From: JBNKHH01 sp050290245
GTDB taxonomy: Bacteria; Pseudomonadota; Alphaproteobacteria; Rhodobacterales; Rhodobacteraceae
Reading direction: 5' to 3'
DNA: 64,000 bases
Assembly: GCA_050290245.1 (NCBI GenBank)
Contig: JBNKHH010000020.1
Location: 1-64,000 of the forward strand
The position numbers and the translations under genes are program-made. Below the pieces are notes generated by a model. It saw only the letters and a program-made list of their open reading frames with translations. It was not told where the DNA came from and made no database searches. This document shows, piece after piece, positions 42,053 through 51,276 of this stretch (the stretch's first letter is position 1; each line of letters begins with the position of its first letter).

Positions 42053-42541
42053 TCAGCCTGCGGACAGGCCGATCAGCAGATAGAACATCAGGGCCGGTGC
42101 GAGCGCGAACCCCATGGGAAATTCGCGTCGGGTCCAGCTTTCCCAGCTGGCAAAACGCGCCCGAATGGAAGTTGCGCGCGCCAATCTGTGGATGGCAAAG
42201 GCCGCGATCACCGTTGCTCCCAGGAGATACATGAAGGGCATGCCGTCCGGGAGTGCAATGAAAGGCGCCATGGCGGCGGCGTACTTGGCATCACCTGCTC
42301 CGACGAGTCCCAGCGAAGTCAGCACGAAGCCGATCACAAGGACGACGGCAAAATGACTCCAGCGCCACAGGTACTCGGAGAAGGGCAGAGCCACGAGGCC
42401 AATGACAGCGAAAACAATCAAAAGCGCCAGCACGGCCTTGTTGGGGATCTTCATCGACGACAAGTCGCTCCATGCCACCCAAACGGTGATCGGAATGACA
42501 AAAGGCAAGAACCAGGCGGCTGTAGTCCAATCAATGGCCAT
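42053..42541 (-). CDS. cpaA: Prepilin peptidase CpaA/TadV
   Basis: Inner-membrane aspartate protease (A24) that cuts the leader of Flp prepilins. The 162 aa have four to five helices, the first catalytic Asp in VAWSDLSSMKIPN (Asp26) and the second in the GAGDAKYAAAMAPF motif (G-x-G-D, about residue 83). There is no N-methylase domain, as is normal for the TadV branch. It is the last gene of the pilus block, 12 bases downstream of the TPR lipoprotein gene. Confidence 0.9.
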   Translation of the reverse strand: MAIDWTTAAWFLPFVIPITVWVAWSDLSSMKIPNKAVLALLIVFAVIGLVALPFSEYLWRWSHFAVVLVIGFVLTSLGLVGAGDAKYAAAMAPFIALPDGMPFMYLLGATVIAAFAIHRLARATSIRARFASWESWTRREFPMGFALAPALMFYLLIGLSAG

Positions 42542-42553
42542 GTCTGCGATCCG

Positions 42554-43408
42554 CTACCCTTGGCCTTCAAGAGCCTCGAGGCTCCGAACGGCGGCATCAA
42601 AGTGCTGTGGGTGCGTGTCGATGGCTTCGGCCAGCAGTGCCTTGCCGGTGTTGATATCGCCTTGTTTGATGGCAGACAGCGCTGCCGTGTACAAAAGCTG
42701 CGCATGTTCGTTCTGGGTCATGGGAACCACGGGCATGTCGTATTTGCGCTGCGCCGCCCGTGCCAGAACCAAATTATTCTTGGCGGTGAACATCGAGGCA
42801 TCATAGGTCAGGGCCTCGGCAAACAGCCGCTCGGCCCCCACGTAGTCGCCTCGCGTCAGCTTTGAATAGCCCCAGTTGTTCAGCGTTCCCGAAGGTTTGG
42901 TCGTCAGACCGACAGCGATTTCATAGAAACTGTCGGCCTTTTCCCATTCCTTGTTGCTGTCCGCCACCATGGCTTCGAGGCGATAGCGTTTGAATGTCTC
43001 GTGGGTGGGCGGGACCTTGTCCAGTTCGACCTCGGCCTTGTCCCATTCGTTCGCGCGGATCAATGCGTCCGCATATTCGACCCGATCCTCGGCAGTCGCA
43101 CCGGGCATCGCCAGAACGTCCTGCCACGCTGCGGCGGCCGCCGAGGGCTTGCGCGCGCGCACCAGAGAGGCAGCCAGCCCGCGTCTCAGGTCGATGCGAT
43201 TGGGGTTGTCGGCAATCGTGCGTTGAAAATAGGCGACCGCTTCGTTCGGGTCGGCGACGGTCAGCATCACGTCATTTAGGTTGGATTCATCAATGACATT
43301 CACGTCCTTGATGGCCTGCTCGACGTCTTCGTCGCTCACTCCGCGTTCACAGGCGGAAAGTCCAAAAATGCCTATAAGGCATGTCGTTACAAGTCCGGCG
43401 TACCGCAT
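42554..43408 (-). CDS. TPR lipoprotein of the Tad pilus cluster
   Basis: A 284 aa protein with a lipoprotein signal: LIGIFGLSAC, Cys20 being the acylation site. The rest is tetratricopeptide-like helical repeats (for example NEAVAYFQRTIADNPNRIDLRRGLA in parts, and TKPSGTLNNWGYSKLTRGDYVGAERLF in parts). TadD-type lipoproteins guide the secretin or assembly platform, and this one is a second, longer relative next to tadD. It lies 43 bases downstream of tadD. Exact partner unknown. Confidence 0.82.
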   Translation of the reverse strand: MRYAGLVTTCLIGIFGLSACERGVSDEDVEQAIKDVNVIDESNLNDVMLTVADPNEAVAYFQRTIADNPNRIDLRRGLAASLVRARKPSAAAAAWQDVLAMPGATAEDRVEYADALIRANEWDKAEVELDKVPPTHETFKRYRLEAMVADSNKEWEKADSFYEIAVGLTTKPSGTLNNWGYSKLTRGDYVGAERLFAEALTYDASMFTAKNNLVLARAAQRKYDMPVVPMTQNEHAQLLYTAALSAIKQGDINTGKALLAEAIDTHPQHFDAAVRSLEALEGQG

Positions 43409-43451
43409 GGGCCTCGTCCCTTACTGCTCACGTCCGCCGTGCTGCGCCCGT

Positions 43452-44024
43452 CTATGGGGTCTCTGGGGTCGCCAGCAACCGGTAATATCCGGGACCACGG
43501 CGAACCAGGCGGAAATTCTCGGGCGGAGAATACTCGGGATTTTCGATATTAGCGAGAGCCAACCGAAGGTTTTCGCGGATTTCCGCGCTTTGGCCGCTAT
43601 CCAGAGCGAAGGCCAGGCGGAACACACGACTGGCTTCGCCGTACTGGCCCTTTTCCATCAGGACAACCCCGAGATTGTTCCAGGCCGGTGGAAAGGTTTC
43701 GTCATACTCCGTTGCCCGCCGCAGGATCTGCTCGGCCTGGTTCAGGCGGCCGAGTTGCAGGTTTGCAGACCCTATGGCCGAGAGCACATCGACGTTGACG
43801 CCTTGTTCGGCGGCCGCCCGAAGATACGCCTTCAAAGCGAGTTCGTATTCGCCAGCCTCCATCAGTCGATGACCGACGATCAGGCCGTCGATCGATTGCT
43901 CGCCGACAGGACGCCCGCCCGGGGCAAACGGGCTGCCTTCAGATTGGCGAAGGCCGCCAGCGGTATCGCAAGCGGCCAAGGCCAGAAGGGCAGTGCCTGC
44001 CCAGATAAGTTGTAAGTAGCGCAT
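43452..44024 (-). CDS. tadD: Tad pilus assembly lipoprotein TadD
   Basis: A 190 aa lipoprotein with lipobox LLALAACD (Cys19) and TPR repeats: GEYELALKAYLRAAAEQG, IGSANLQLGRLNQAEQILRRA and PPAWNNLGVVLMEKGQYGEA (each in the classic 34-residue pattern). TadD is required for Flp pilus assembly, probably by helping the outer-membrane secretin. It follows tadC by 8 bases in one operon. The mature N-terminal stretch (DTAGGLRQSEGSPFAPGG) looks disordered. Confidence 0.88.
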   Translation of the reverse strand: MRYLQLIWAGTALLALAACDTAGGLRQSEGSPFAPGGRPVGEQSIDGLIVGHRLMEAGEYELALKAYLRAAAEQGVNVDVLSAIGSANLQLGRLNQAEQILRRATEYDETFPPAWNNLGVVLMEKGQYGEASRVFRLAFALDSGQSAEIRENLRLALANIENPEYSPPENFRLVRRGPGYYRLLATPETP

Positions 44025-44032
44025 ATGCCCCT

Positions 44033-45034
44033 TTAGAAGCCAGCCTTCGTCAGCGTCTCGGCAATGCCGTAAACCGATGGTCCGATCAGGATGATCAGCA
44101 GCGGCGGCACCGTCAGCATCATTGTGGCAAGGGTCATCTTGGTGGGCAAGGTGTTTGCTTTTTCCTCGGCCCGCATGATGCGTTTATCGCGCATTTCCGC
44201 CGAGAAGACCCGGAGTGCTTCGGCGATGGACGTACCGAAGCTGGCCGACTGGATCAGCACGGTCACGAAGCTGGCAACGTCGGGCACACCGGCGCGTTCG
44301 GACATATCGCGCAGAACGCTGACGCGGTCCTTGCCCGCCTTCATCTCGTTTGCGACGATCTCGAATTCATCGGCCAGTGCCGGGAAGCCGGCGCGGATTT
44401 CCTTGCTGACACGCACAATGGACTGGTCGAGCGACTGACCGGCTTCGACGCAGACCAGCATCATGTCCAGACTGTCGGGAAAGCCATTGGTGATTTCTTC
44501 CTGGCGCGACTGCTGGCGCTTGGTCACCCAGTATTTGGGCAGCATGTAGCCACAGGCACCGGGGATGATGACCGACAGGATCAGAGATTGCGTGGACGGC
44601 TCACCCGTGGCGCTGTTGTAGATCGCGTAGAGGATGCCGAGGAGCAGGAAACTGATGCCGAGCGCGAACTGCAGGAAGTGATAGGTTCGGACGGCATCCT
44701 TGGAGCTGTAGCCCGCCTGGAGGAGCTTGAGCCGCATGTCCGAGTATTCTTTTTCATCCTGCGGTTCCAGGAAGCTGGAGTATTTGTCCAGCTTGTCCAC
44801 GCCCTTGCCGCGACCCCGGCGAAGACGGGCTTTGGCCTCTCCTTCATCGGTGTTGGCACGTGCCGCATCGCGAAGTTTGTCGAGTGGGTCTTTTTCCTTT
44901 TTCAGGAGGATCGGCAGCGTCATCAGCACAAGGAACATGCCCAGGACGCCGATGACCAAAAGCGGACCCAGTTCACCGAACTGATCGGTCAGAAGGGTGT
45001 TCGCTTGATCGATGTAGGACATCACGATTTCCAT
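44033..45034 (-). CDS. tadC: Tad pilus inner-membrane platform protein TadC
   Basis: Type II secretion F-domain protein of 333 aa. One N-terminal helix (LLVIGVLGMFLVLMTLPILL), then a cytoplasmic loop, helices around 130-170, and the GspF domain (SLDMMLVCVEAGQSLDQSIVRVS, ALADEFEIVANEMKAGKDR, SASFGTSIAEALRVFSAEMR) ending with a final helix. Forms the membrane platform with TadB on which the ATPase CpaF/TadA acts. Alternative start at 45022. It lies 4 bases from tadB. Confidence 0.93.
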   Translation of the reverse strand: MEIVMSYIDQANTLLTDQFGELGPLLVIGVLGMFLVLMTLPILLKKEKDPLDKLRDAARANTDEGEAKARLRRGRGKGVDKLDKYSSFLEPQDEKEYSDMRLKLLQAGYSSKDAVRTYHFLQFALGISFLLLGILYAIYNSATGEPSTQSLILSVIIPGACGYMLPKYWVTKRQQSRQEEITNGFPDSLDMMLVCVEAGQSLDQSIVRVSKEIRAGFPALADEFEIVANEMKAGKDRVSVLRDMSERAGVPDVASFVTVLIQSASFGTSIAEALRVFSAEMRDKRIMRAEEKANTLPTKMTLATMMLTVPPLLIILIGPSVYGIAETLTKAGF

Positions 45035-45038
45035 GGGC

Positions 45039-46007
45039 TTACACCTTGATGTTGACCAGCATCCGCATGACGAAAATGTTCACGGCCAGGAAGGCTGCGA
45101 CCACCAGGCATGCAGGGATGAAGAGCGAGGTTTCTTTTACGTCGTCATAGTAGTTCGGCTGGATGACGTTGATCATCACCAATGCACCGATCGGGAAGAT
45201 CGACAGGAACATGCCGGACCACTTGGCTTCTGCGGTGATCGCTTTGACGCGACGGAACAGTTTGAATCGGGAACGGATCACCTTGGCCAGACCGTCGAGG
45301 ATCTCGGCCAAGTTGCCGCCTGACGTTTGCTGAATCGTGACGGCGACAGCCAAGAATCGAAGGTCTTGCATATCCATTCGCTGCGCCATGGATTTAAGTG
45401 CTTCGCCAACGTCGCGCCCGTAGGCGGCCTCGTCCGAGATGACGCCCATTTCAGAACCGAGCGGATCGGGAACCTCTTTCGCGACGATCTGCAGGGCGGA
45501 GGTGAACGGGTGACCGACGCGCAGGCTTCGCACCATCAGTTCGACGGCGTCAGGAAGCTGTTCTTCCATCATGGAAAGACGTTTTTTGGCGGTCTTATTG
45601 ACCCAGATATAGACCGCTCCGACACCCATCAGAACAGAAATGACCAGCCGGATCGGAAGCGACGCCGCGGTACCAAAGGTCAAGAGGAAGAAGGCCACAA
45701 CGGTCAGGATACCCATCACCATGATCAACTGGCCGGGCGTGAAGGCGATGTTCGCTTTCTGAGCCTTGTCGGCAAGGATCGAATAAAGCGGAATCGACTT
45801 CGAGCTCATGTGCTGGCTCATCTCCTTGCGGAGTTGTTCAAGCACCTGCTCGCGACCTGCACCTTTTTCCAGCATCTCCAACCGGCGGTTGACGCGGTTG
45901 TTCAGGCTGATCGATTTCCCGAAGACCGTCAGGTAGATACCCTGAACCAGGGCCAGAACAGCCAGGAAGATCAGACCATAAATTAGTGGTTCTGCACTGA
46001 TGACCAT
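45039..46007 (-). CDS. tadB: Tad pilus inner-membrane platform protein TadB
   Basis: Partner of TadC, 322 aa. Starts with a membrane helix (LIYGLIFLAVLALVQGIYL), a helical loop, paired helices around 90-130 and the GspF domain (DAVELMVRSLRVGHPFTSAL; AAYGRDVGEALKSMAQRMD; QQTSGGNLAEILDGLAKVI), then two C-terminal helices. Six bases downstream of cpaF, so clearly one operon. Confidence 0.93.
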   Translation of the reverse strand: MVISAEPLIYGLIFLAVLALVQGIYLTVFGKSISLNNRVNRRLEMLEKGAGREQVLEQLRKEMSQHMSSKSIPLYSILADKAQKANIAFTPGQLIMVMGILTVVAFFLLTFGTAASLPIRLVISVLMGVGAVYIWVNKTAKKRLSMMEEQLPDAVELMVRSLRVGHPFTSALQIVAKEVPDPLGSEMGVISDEAAYGRDVGEALKSMAQRMDMQDLRFLAVAVTIQQTSGGNLAEILDGLAKVIRSRFKLFRRVKAITAEAKWSGMFLSIFPIGALVMINVIQPNYYDDVKETSLFIPACLVVAAFLAVNIFVMRMLVNIKV

Positions 46008-46013
46008 CTGGGC

Positions 46014-47471
46014 TTACTCCGCAGCAAAGGGTTCGAAGATCGAAGACGGCAGATCATAGCCCCACATCCGGAAACGCTCGGAAAAGTGGCTGCGCACGCC
46101 CGTGGCAGTGAAATGGCCGATGATCTTGTTGTCGGGGGTTAGGCCGACACGCTGATAGCGGAAGACCTCCTGCATCGAGATCACCTCACCCTCCATGCCG
46201 GTCACCTCGGTGATCGAGACCATGCGGCGCGAACCGTCTTGGAGACGCGAGGCCTGGACGATCAGGTTCACGGCCGAGGAAATCTGAGACCGAACTGCTT
46301 TCAGTGGCATTTCGATTCCGGCCATCGCGATCATGTTTTCCAGACGCGAAACGCCATCGCGGGCCGAGTTGGCGTGAATCGTTGTCATCGAGCCGTCGTG
46401 ACCGGTGTTCATGGCCTGAAGCATGTCGATGACTTCTTCGCCTCGGGTCTCACCGACGATGATGCGGTCGGGGCGCATACGAAGCGCGTTCCTGAGACAG
46501 TCGCGCTGCGTGACCGCGCCTTTGCCTTCGACGTTTGGCGGGCGGCTTTCCATCCGGCCCACGTGGGTCTGTTGCAGCTGAAGTTCTGCCGTATCCTCGA
46601 TGGTCAGGATGCGTTCACTGTCGTCGATAAACGAGGACAGCGCGTTCAGAGTTGTCGTTTTACCCGAACCCGTACCGCCAGAGACGATGATGTTCAGGCG
46701 TGTGGCGACTGCAGCCTGAAGATAGGCGGCCATCTCTTCGGTAAAGGCACCAAAGTTGACGAGGTCGTCGACGGCCAGTTTTTCCTTTTTGAACTTACGA
46801 ATCGACACCAGCGACCCATCGACGGCAATCGGCGGGACCATGGCGTTGAAACGCGAGCCGTCGGCGAGACGGGCGTCAACGTAGGGGTTCGATTCATCAA
46901 CGCGACGACCCACTGCCGACACGATCTTGTCAATGATACGAAGAAGGTGGCGTTCGTCCTTGAAGGTTGTGTCCGTCAACTCCAGCTTACCGGCGCGTTC
47001 CACAAACACCTGTTGCGGTCCGTTCACCAGAATATCGTTAACGCTGTCGTCTTTCAGAAGCGGCTCAAGCGGGCCAAGGCCCGTCACCTCGTCATAGAGA
47101 TCCTGGTTCAGCGTCTGCCGTTCTTCACGGTTCAGGACGACGCCCATTTCGTCGAGCGCTTCGCCCGAAATGGCCACGATCTCGGCCCGAAGGTCCGACT
47201 CAGTAGCCGTTTCAAGGGCACTCAGGTTCAGGTTGTCGAGGAGCCGCTTGTGCAGCTCCAGCTTGATCTCGCCAAGCCGCTCCTTCCGTTTGCGTTCCTT
47301 GTCGACCGGGGCGACCTGGCCGGGAACGCGACTGACATTGCGACGCTTGGCCTCGACAACCGGGGCAGGGTTTGAGACCGGGCGGGTCTTGGTTCTGTCC
47401 TGGCCACCGGGAATAGAGGTCAGTTCTGGCGCGCTGGGGGTGTCGTCGCCTTTTTTATATTTCGAAAACAA
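46014..47471 (-). CDS. cpaF: Tad pilus secretion ATPase CpaF/TadA
   Basis: Cytoplasmic hexameric ATPase that drives pilus extension (and often retraction). The 485 aa include a disordered N-terminus, the N-domain (LGPLEPLLKDDSVNDILVNG in parts), Walker A SGGTGSGKTTTLNAL (about 263-277), Asp box LTIEDTAELQLQQTHVGRME (in parts), Walker B IIVGETRGEEVIDMLQAMNTGHDG (in parts; GETRG) and the His box STIHANSARD. These are all CpaF/VirB11-type signatures. It sits 19 bases downstream of cpaE. Confidence 0.96.
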   Translation of the reverse strand: MFSKYKKGDDTPSAPELTSIPGGQDRTKTRPVSNPAPVVEAKRRNVSRVPGQVAPVDKERKRKERLGEIKLELHKRLLDNLNLSALETATESDLRAEIVAISGEALDEMGVVLNREERQTLNQDLYDEVTGLGPLEPLLKDDSVNDILVNGPQQVFVERAGKLELTDTTFKDERHLLRIIDKIVSAVGRRVDESNPYVDARLADGSRFNAMVPPIAVDGSLVSIRKFKKEKLAVDDLVNFGAFTEEMAAYLQAAVATRLNIIVSGGTGSGKTTTLNALSSFIDDSERILTIEDTAELQLQQTHVGRMESRPPNVEGKGAVTQRDCLRNALRMRPDRIIVGETRGEEVIDMLQAMNTGHDGSMTTIHANSARDGVSRLENMIAMAGIEMPLKAVRSQISSAVNLIVQASRLQDGSRRMVSITEVTGMEGEVISMQEVFRYQRVGLTPDNKIIGHFTATGVRSHFSERFRMWGYDLPSSIFEPFAAE

Positions 47472-47490
47472 CGAATTGCTCCTTGTTCAA

Positions 47491-48738
47491 TCAGGCGCCT
47501 TCGGCGGCGGACACGTTTGTTTCGTGGATTGATGCGGCAAGTTTCTGCACTTCCTTGCGAAGCGCGTTTTTGCCCGCGACATCAGCAAGCGGCATGCCAT
47601 GGTCATTCGATTGAATGACCTGTTTGCCGCCATCGGGCATCAAAAGTTCGATCTTGATGTCGAGGCTTTCTGCCATCCGTTTGACACGGCTCTTGCCGTT
47701 CAGATCGGTGAACCCGGGTGCGCGGTTCAGCACATAGCGCAGCTTTTCGAAGGGCAGTTCCTCGCCCTTGAGCGCGCGGATCATGCGCAGGGTATTCTGG
47801 GCCGAACGCATGTCCAGTTCCGTCATCGCGAAATAGACGTGCGCGGCGTTCAGCACGGTTTCGGTCCACATGACGACGGTGGTCGGCATGTCGATCACCA
47901 CGTAGTCAAAATTCGCGCGCGCAACGTCGAGAATGCGTTGGACATCCTGCTGACCCATGATGTCGAGCGGGATCAGTTCGCTTGGAGCGGTCAGAACCTG
48001 GAGTCTCTCGTTATAGGTCAAAAGCGCCTGCATGAAACTGTCACTGTCCATGGACGAGGTGTCCTGCAGCAGCTCGAAAACCGCCTCGCGGCGCGGAAGG
48101 TCGAGATATGTCGACACCGAGCCGAACTGGAGATCAAAGTCGATGAGGCAGACCCGCAGGGCATCGTCGCCCTTGTCGACATTCGCCAGTTCCCAGGCGA
48201 GGTTGACGGCAAAGGTGGTCGACCCCGTGCCACCGGCGAGACCGTGGACAGGGATGACAACGCCGTCGCGGTCACCGGTTGCCTTTATGTTGGTTTGGAT
48301 GTTCGCCGCCTGAAGCTCGGCAAGTTCGGCCTTGTTGCGCATCCGGTCGATGGCATCGCCGAGCGCGCCGTCGGGGAGCGGGTAGGGGATGAATTCTTCG
48401 GCCCCAAGTTTGAGGAGCTTGTGCAGAATGATGGGGCTGACTTCTTCGGCGATTATGAGGATCTTGATTTTTTGCGAGGCAGCGCGCTTGACCAGGTCGG
48501 TCAGCTTGTCGACTTCGGCTTCGTCTTCCTGGTCAATGGCCAGGGCAACGAATTCAAGGGCATCGGCCTCGGGTTGATCCAGAAACATACCGGCGTCATC
48601 GACCGACAGGTCTCCCCAGCTCTCACCGCAGGCGGCCTCCATGTCCTCGATAAGAAGATCGAAATTCTGCACGTCCCTGCTGATCGTGCAGGCCACGATG
48701 GGTGCGGGTTCGTCCTGCAGTGCCGCGTTGCTCGTCAT
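47491..48738 (-). CDS. cpaE: Pilus localisation ATPase-like protein CpaE/TadZ
   Basis: Polar localisation factor of the Tad pilus, 415 aa from the ATG at 48738 (a longer reading to 48828 runs into the leader). An N-terminal receiver-like domain (about 15-125: PIVACTISRDVQNFDLLIED in parts) precedes a ParA/MinD-like ATPase domain. The deviant Walker A reads GLAGGTGSTTFAVNLA, without the signature Lys and the catalytic Lys of KGGxGKT, as seen in other TadZ proteins. Other core strands (CLIDFDLQFGSVSTYLDL; YVVIDMPTTVVMWTETVL) are retained. First gene of the second pilus transcript. Confidence 0.9.
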   Translation of the reverse strand: MTSNAALQDEPAPIVACTISRDVQNFDLLIEDMEAACGESWGDLSVDDAGMFLDQPEADALEFVALAIDQEDEAEVDKLTDLVKRAASQKIKILIIAEEVSPIILHKLLKLGAEEFIPYPLPDGALGDAIDRMRNKAELAELQAANIQTNIKATGDRDGVVIPVHGLAGGTGSTTFAVNLAWELANVDKGDDALRVCLIDFDLQFGSVSTYLDLPRREAVFELLQDTSSMDSDSFMQALLTYNERLQVLTAPSELIPLDIMGQQDVQRILDVARANFDYVVIDMPTTVVMWTETVLNAAHVYFAMTELDMRSAQNTLRMIRALKGEELPFEKLRYVLNRAPGFTDLNGKSRVKRMAESLDIKIELLMPDGGKQVIQSNDHGMPLADVAGKNALRKEVQKLAASIHETNVSAAEGA

Positions 48739-48913
48739 ACCCTCACGTCCTTCCGTACTGGGCCCCCCCGGATTGAACGGGGACTCTTTCCTTCGGCATT
48801 GGGTGGGCCGCGACTCGGCGCAGTTCACCCGACGGGCCGAAATTGGCGGGCAATATTGGCGACATTGAGGCTAAAAGATCGTAATTATTCGGTATTACAC
48901 AACGATCCGAATG

Positions 48914-48937
48914 AAAAAGGGCGGCCAATGGCCGCCC
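48914..48937 (-). terminator. Intrinsic terminator after the ompA-like pilus gene
   Basis: GGGCGGCCA (48919-48927) against TGGCCGCCC (48929-48937), then on the minus strand TTTTT (plus 48914-48918). It lies 25 bases after the stop of the OmpA-like gene and splits the pilus locus into two transcripts. Confidence 0.85.
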
Positions 48938-48961
48938 CTCGAAACAATAGTATGGCTGAAA

Positions 48962-49636
48962 TCAGCCGCCGCTCGCGGCACCTTCGATAGCGGCGATACC
49001 ACCGCCCGAAATTTGCTGCGGCGGAACCGCGCTGCGGACGTAGTCGCGCCAGATGATGCCTGCGTACTTGCCGTTCAGGACCATGGGATGGCTTTCCACC
49101 ACGCCCGACACCTCGGTGACCGTGCGGCGGTTGCGACGCTCGCGATCAGGAGTGTCGACGACAGGCCGGGTCTCGCCGTAAGAGACGAGAGCCTCAAGGC
49201 GCGACCGGCTGATGCCCTGCGTGCCAAGATAGGCGACCACTGCGTTGGCGCGGCGGCGGCCAAGGCCATCGTTATAGGCGTTCGAACCAACGGCGTCCGT
49301 GTGACCGTAGACCCGGAAGCGGATCTCGGGGAACTGACGGATCCAGTTGGCCTGCTCGCGCAGAACCGTCTTGGCATCCTCGTCCAGAACCGCGCTGTCG
49401 AAGGCGAAGGTGACCTGCGTCGGAACTTCGGCCGTGAAGCGTTGGTTCAGGTTGGCCAGGAACTGCTGGTCACCGTTCTGGATCATGGTGTTGTTCATCG
49501 TGGGGTTGCCGAAGCCACCTTCGTCGATGAACGCGCCTGCTTCCTGGGTCCAGCTTTGGCCGATCGGGCCTTCGCCACAGGCTGTCAGAGCGAGCGCGCT
49601 GGCCCCGACCAGAAGTGCTTTGATCTTGAGGGTCAT
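48962..49636 (-). CDS. OmpA-like lipoprotein of the Tad locus
   Basis: A 224 aa outer-membrane lipoprotein: leader with LALTACGEGP (Cys about residue 19 from ATG 49636). Residues about 75-175 form an OmpA-like peptidoglycan-binding domain: VTFAFDSAVLDEDAKTVLRE, FRVYGHTDAVGSNAYNDGLG and RRRANAVVAYL (TDxxG..xxNxxLSxxRA type). It is in the position of CpaD and probably anchors the secretin to the cell wall. The ATG at 49636 is preferred over a GTG at 49645 because GGAG stands at the right distance. Ends with a tail (PPQQISGGGIAAIEGAASGG) of unknown role. Confidence 0.87.
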   Translation of the reverse strand: MTLKIKALLVGASALALTACGEGPIGQSWTQEAGAFIDEGGFGNPTMNNTMIQNGDQQFLANLNQRFTAEVPTQVTFAFDSAVLDEDAKTVLREQANWIRQFPEIRFRVYGHTDAVGSNAYNDGLGRRRANAVVAYLGTQGISRSRLEALVSYGETRPVVDTPDRERRNRRTVTEVSGVVESHPMVLNGKYAGIIWRDYVRSAVPPQQISGGGIAAIEGAASGG

Positions 49637-49641
49637 TGGTT

Positions 49642-51066
49642 TCACTCCATCACATAGCCATAGGAGCCGGTGAAGTCCTGCTTGGCCACTTCGGCCGCAG
49701 CACCGGATCTGGGTGCACCCGAGGGGCGCGAGGTCTGCCCGAAGAGGAACAGTTCGCTCTCGGTCGGCGGACGGACGCGATCGGTCGGCAGCGCCAGTGC
49801 TTCACCACGAGTCGGCGAAACAAGGTGCGGCGTGATGATCACGACGAGCTCCGACTGAGCACGCTGGTAGTTCGAGCTGCGGAACAGGGCGCCTAGGATC
49901 GGCACATCACCGAGCCAGGGAACCTGATTAACCGTGTCATTGAAGTCGTCCTGAAGCAGGCCCGAAATCGCGAAGCTCTGACCATCCATCATCTCGACGG
50001 TGGTTTCGGTTTCGCGGCGGCTGAAGCCATTGATCGCGAAGCCAGCGTTCGTGACGGTCGTCTGGCCGTCAATGGCCGAAACAGCGGCGTTCAGTTCCAG
50101 GTTGATGCGATGACCATCGATCACGCGCGGCGTGAAGGTCAGCTGTACACCAAAGGGCTTGTATTCGATCGTAACACCGCCGTCGTCATCGACGACCGGG
50201 ATCGGATATTCGCCGCCGGCGAGGAAGCTGGCTTCCTGACCACTAAGCGCAACGAGGTTCGGTTCCGCCAGTGTGCGGACGAGGTCTTTTTCTTCCAGAG
50301 CCTGGAGAAGAACGCCGAAGGCAACGCTGCCGATGTCAAACCCGACGCCAACCTGGCCCGCGAAGGCGCTGTTGAGGTTTAGGATGGTCGAGTCCGATGC
50401 ACCAATCGTGGTTCCCGGGACGAGTGAGCCCGAGCCGCCAGCTGCTGAAACGGCAGCGTCCGAACCGGCATCAACGATGCTGATACCCGACGAAAGGCTT
50501 TTCAGAACAGTACGCTGAACTTCTGCAAAGCGAACTTTCAGCATTACCTGGTGCGTGCCGCCGACGACCATCAGGTTCGATACCCGTTCCGGTGCGTAGC
50601 GGTTTGCCAGGTCAAGTGCACGATCCAGTTTCTCGATCGACGAAATAACGCCAGAAAGAACGATGCCATCGTTGGCCGTGCGGACTTCGATCGGCTCGCC
50701 AGGAAGAATTTGACGAAGCCGTTCCTTGAACTCGGCGATGTCCGGGGTCACCTGTACTTCAACGTTGGTAATCAGGCGGCCGTCCGGTCCAAGCAAAGTC
50801 AGGGTCGTGCGACCCGGTGCCTTGCCGAGGACATAGATGGTACGGTCCGAAAGAGTGGAGATATCAGCAATGCCAGGGTTGGCAATGCTGAGTTCAGCAA
50901 ACGGAGTTTCAGCTTCGACCACGACGGCCCGGTTCATCGGAACCTGAAGCGCAGATGACACCTCCCCCTGCATAATAGTTAATGACTGCGCCCCGCTTTG
51001 GGATGCAGTCGCAGCCGTGACGGCGAGGCCCAATAGCGCCGCCTTCAAGATTTTATCAAAAGTCAT
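49642..51066 (-). CDS. cpaC: Tad pilus outer-membrane secretin CpaC/RcpA
   Basis: Secretin forming the outer-membrane pore for Flp pili, 474 aa from ATG 51066 (signal peptide ALLGLAVTAATASQSGAQ). Residues about 35-105 form the pilus-specific N-domain (SSALQVPMNRAVVVE), followed by a BON domain (IEVRTANDGIVLSGVISS), and the secretin beta-barrel (LAEPNLVALSGQEASFLAGGEYPIPVV in parts; PFGVQLTFTPRVIDGHRINL; SFAISGLLQDDFNDTVNQVPWLG). It ends 5 bases before the OmpA-like gene starts. Confidence 0.95.
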   Translation of the reverse strand: MTFDKILKAALLGLAVTAATASQSGAQSLTIMQGEVSSALQVPMNRAVVVEAETPFAELSIANPGIADISTLSDRTIYVLGKAPGRTTLTLLGPDGRLITNVEVQVTPDIAEFKERLRQILPGEPIEVRTANDGIVLSGVISSIEKLDRALDLANRYAPERVSNLMVVGGTHQVMLKVRFAEVQRTVLKSLSSGISIVDAGSDAAVSAAGGSGSLVPGTTIGASDSTILNLNSAFAGQVGVGFDIGSVAFGVLLQALEEKDLVRTLAEPNLVALSGQEASFLAGGEYPIPVVDDDGGVTIEYKPFGVQLTFTPRVIDGHRINLELNAAVSAIDGQTTVTNAGFAINGFSRRETETTVEMMDGQSFAISGLLQDDFNDTVNQVPWLGDVPILGALFRSSNYQRAQSELVVIITPHLVSPTRGEALALPTDRVRPPTESELFLFGQTSRPSGAPRSGAAAEVAKQDFTGSYGYVME

Positions 51067-51276
51067 GTGACCTGCCTTTCCGATCACGCCTCAGTTACCG
51101 GGTCTACGCCCTTATAGCGCAGACGATGCGCCAATGTTGGATTTTTTTCAACAATCAGCCGGTTGAATGCGGAACCTGATGTGGATGCAAGGCAACACAC
51201 GGCCAAGACTTGCGTCAGAAACGCGACAGGCCACCGGATGTGGTGGCCTGCGTTTCAACAATTTCCCGACCTTGGG

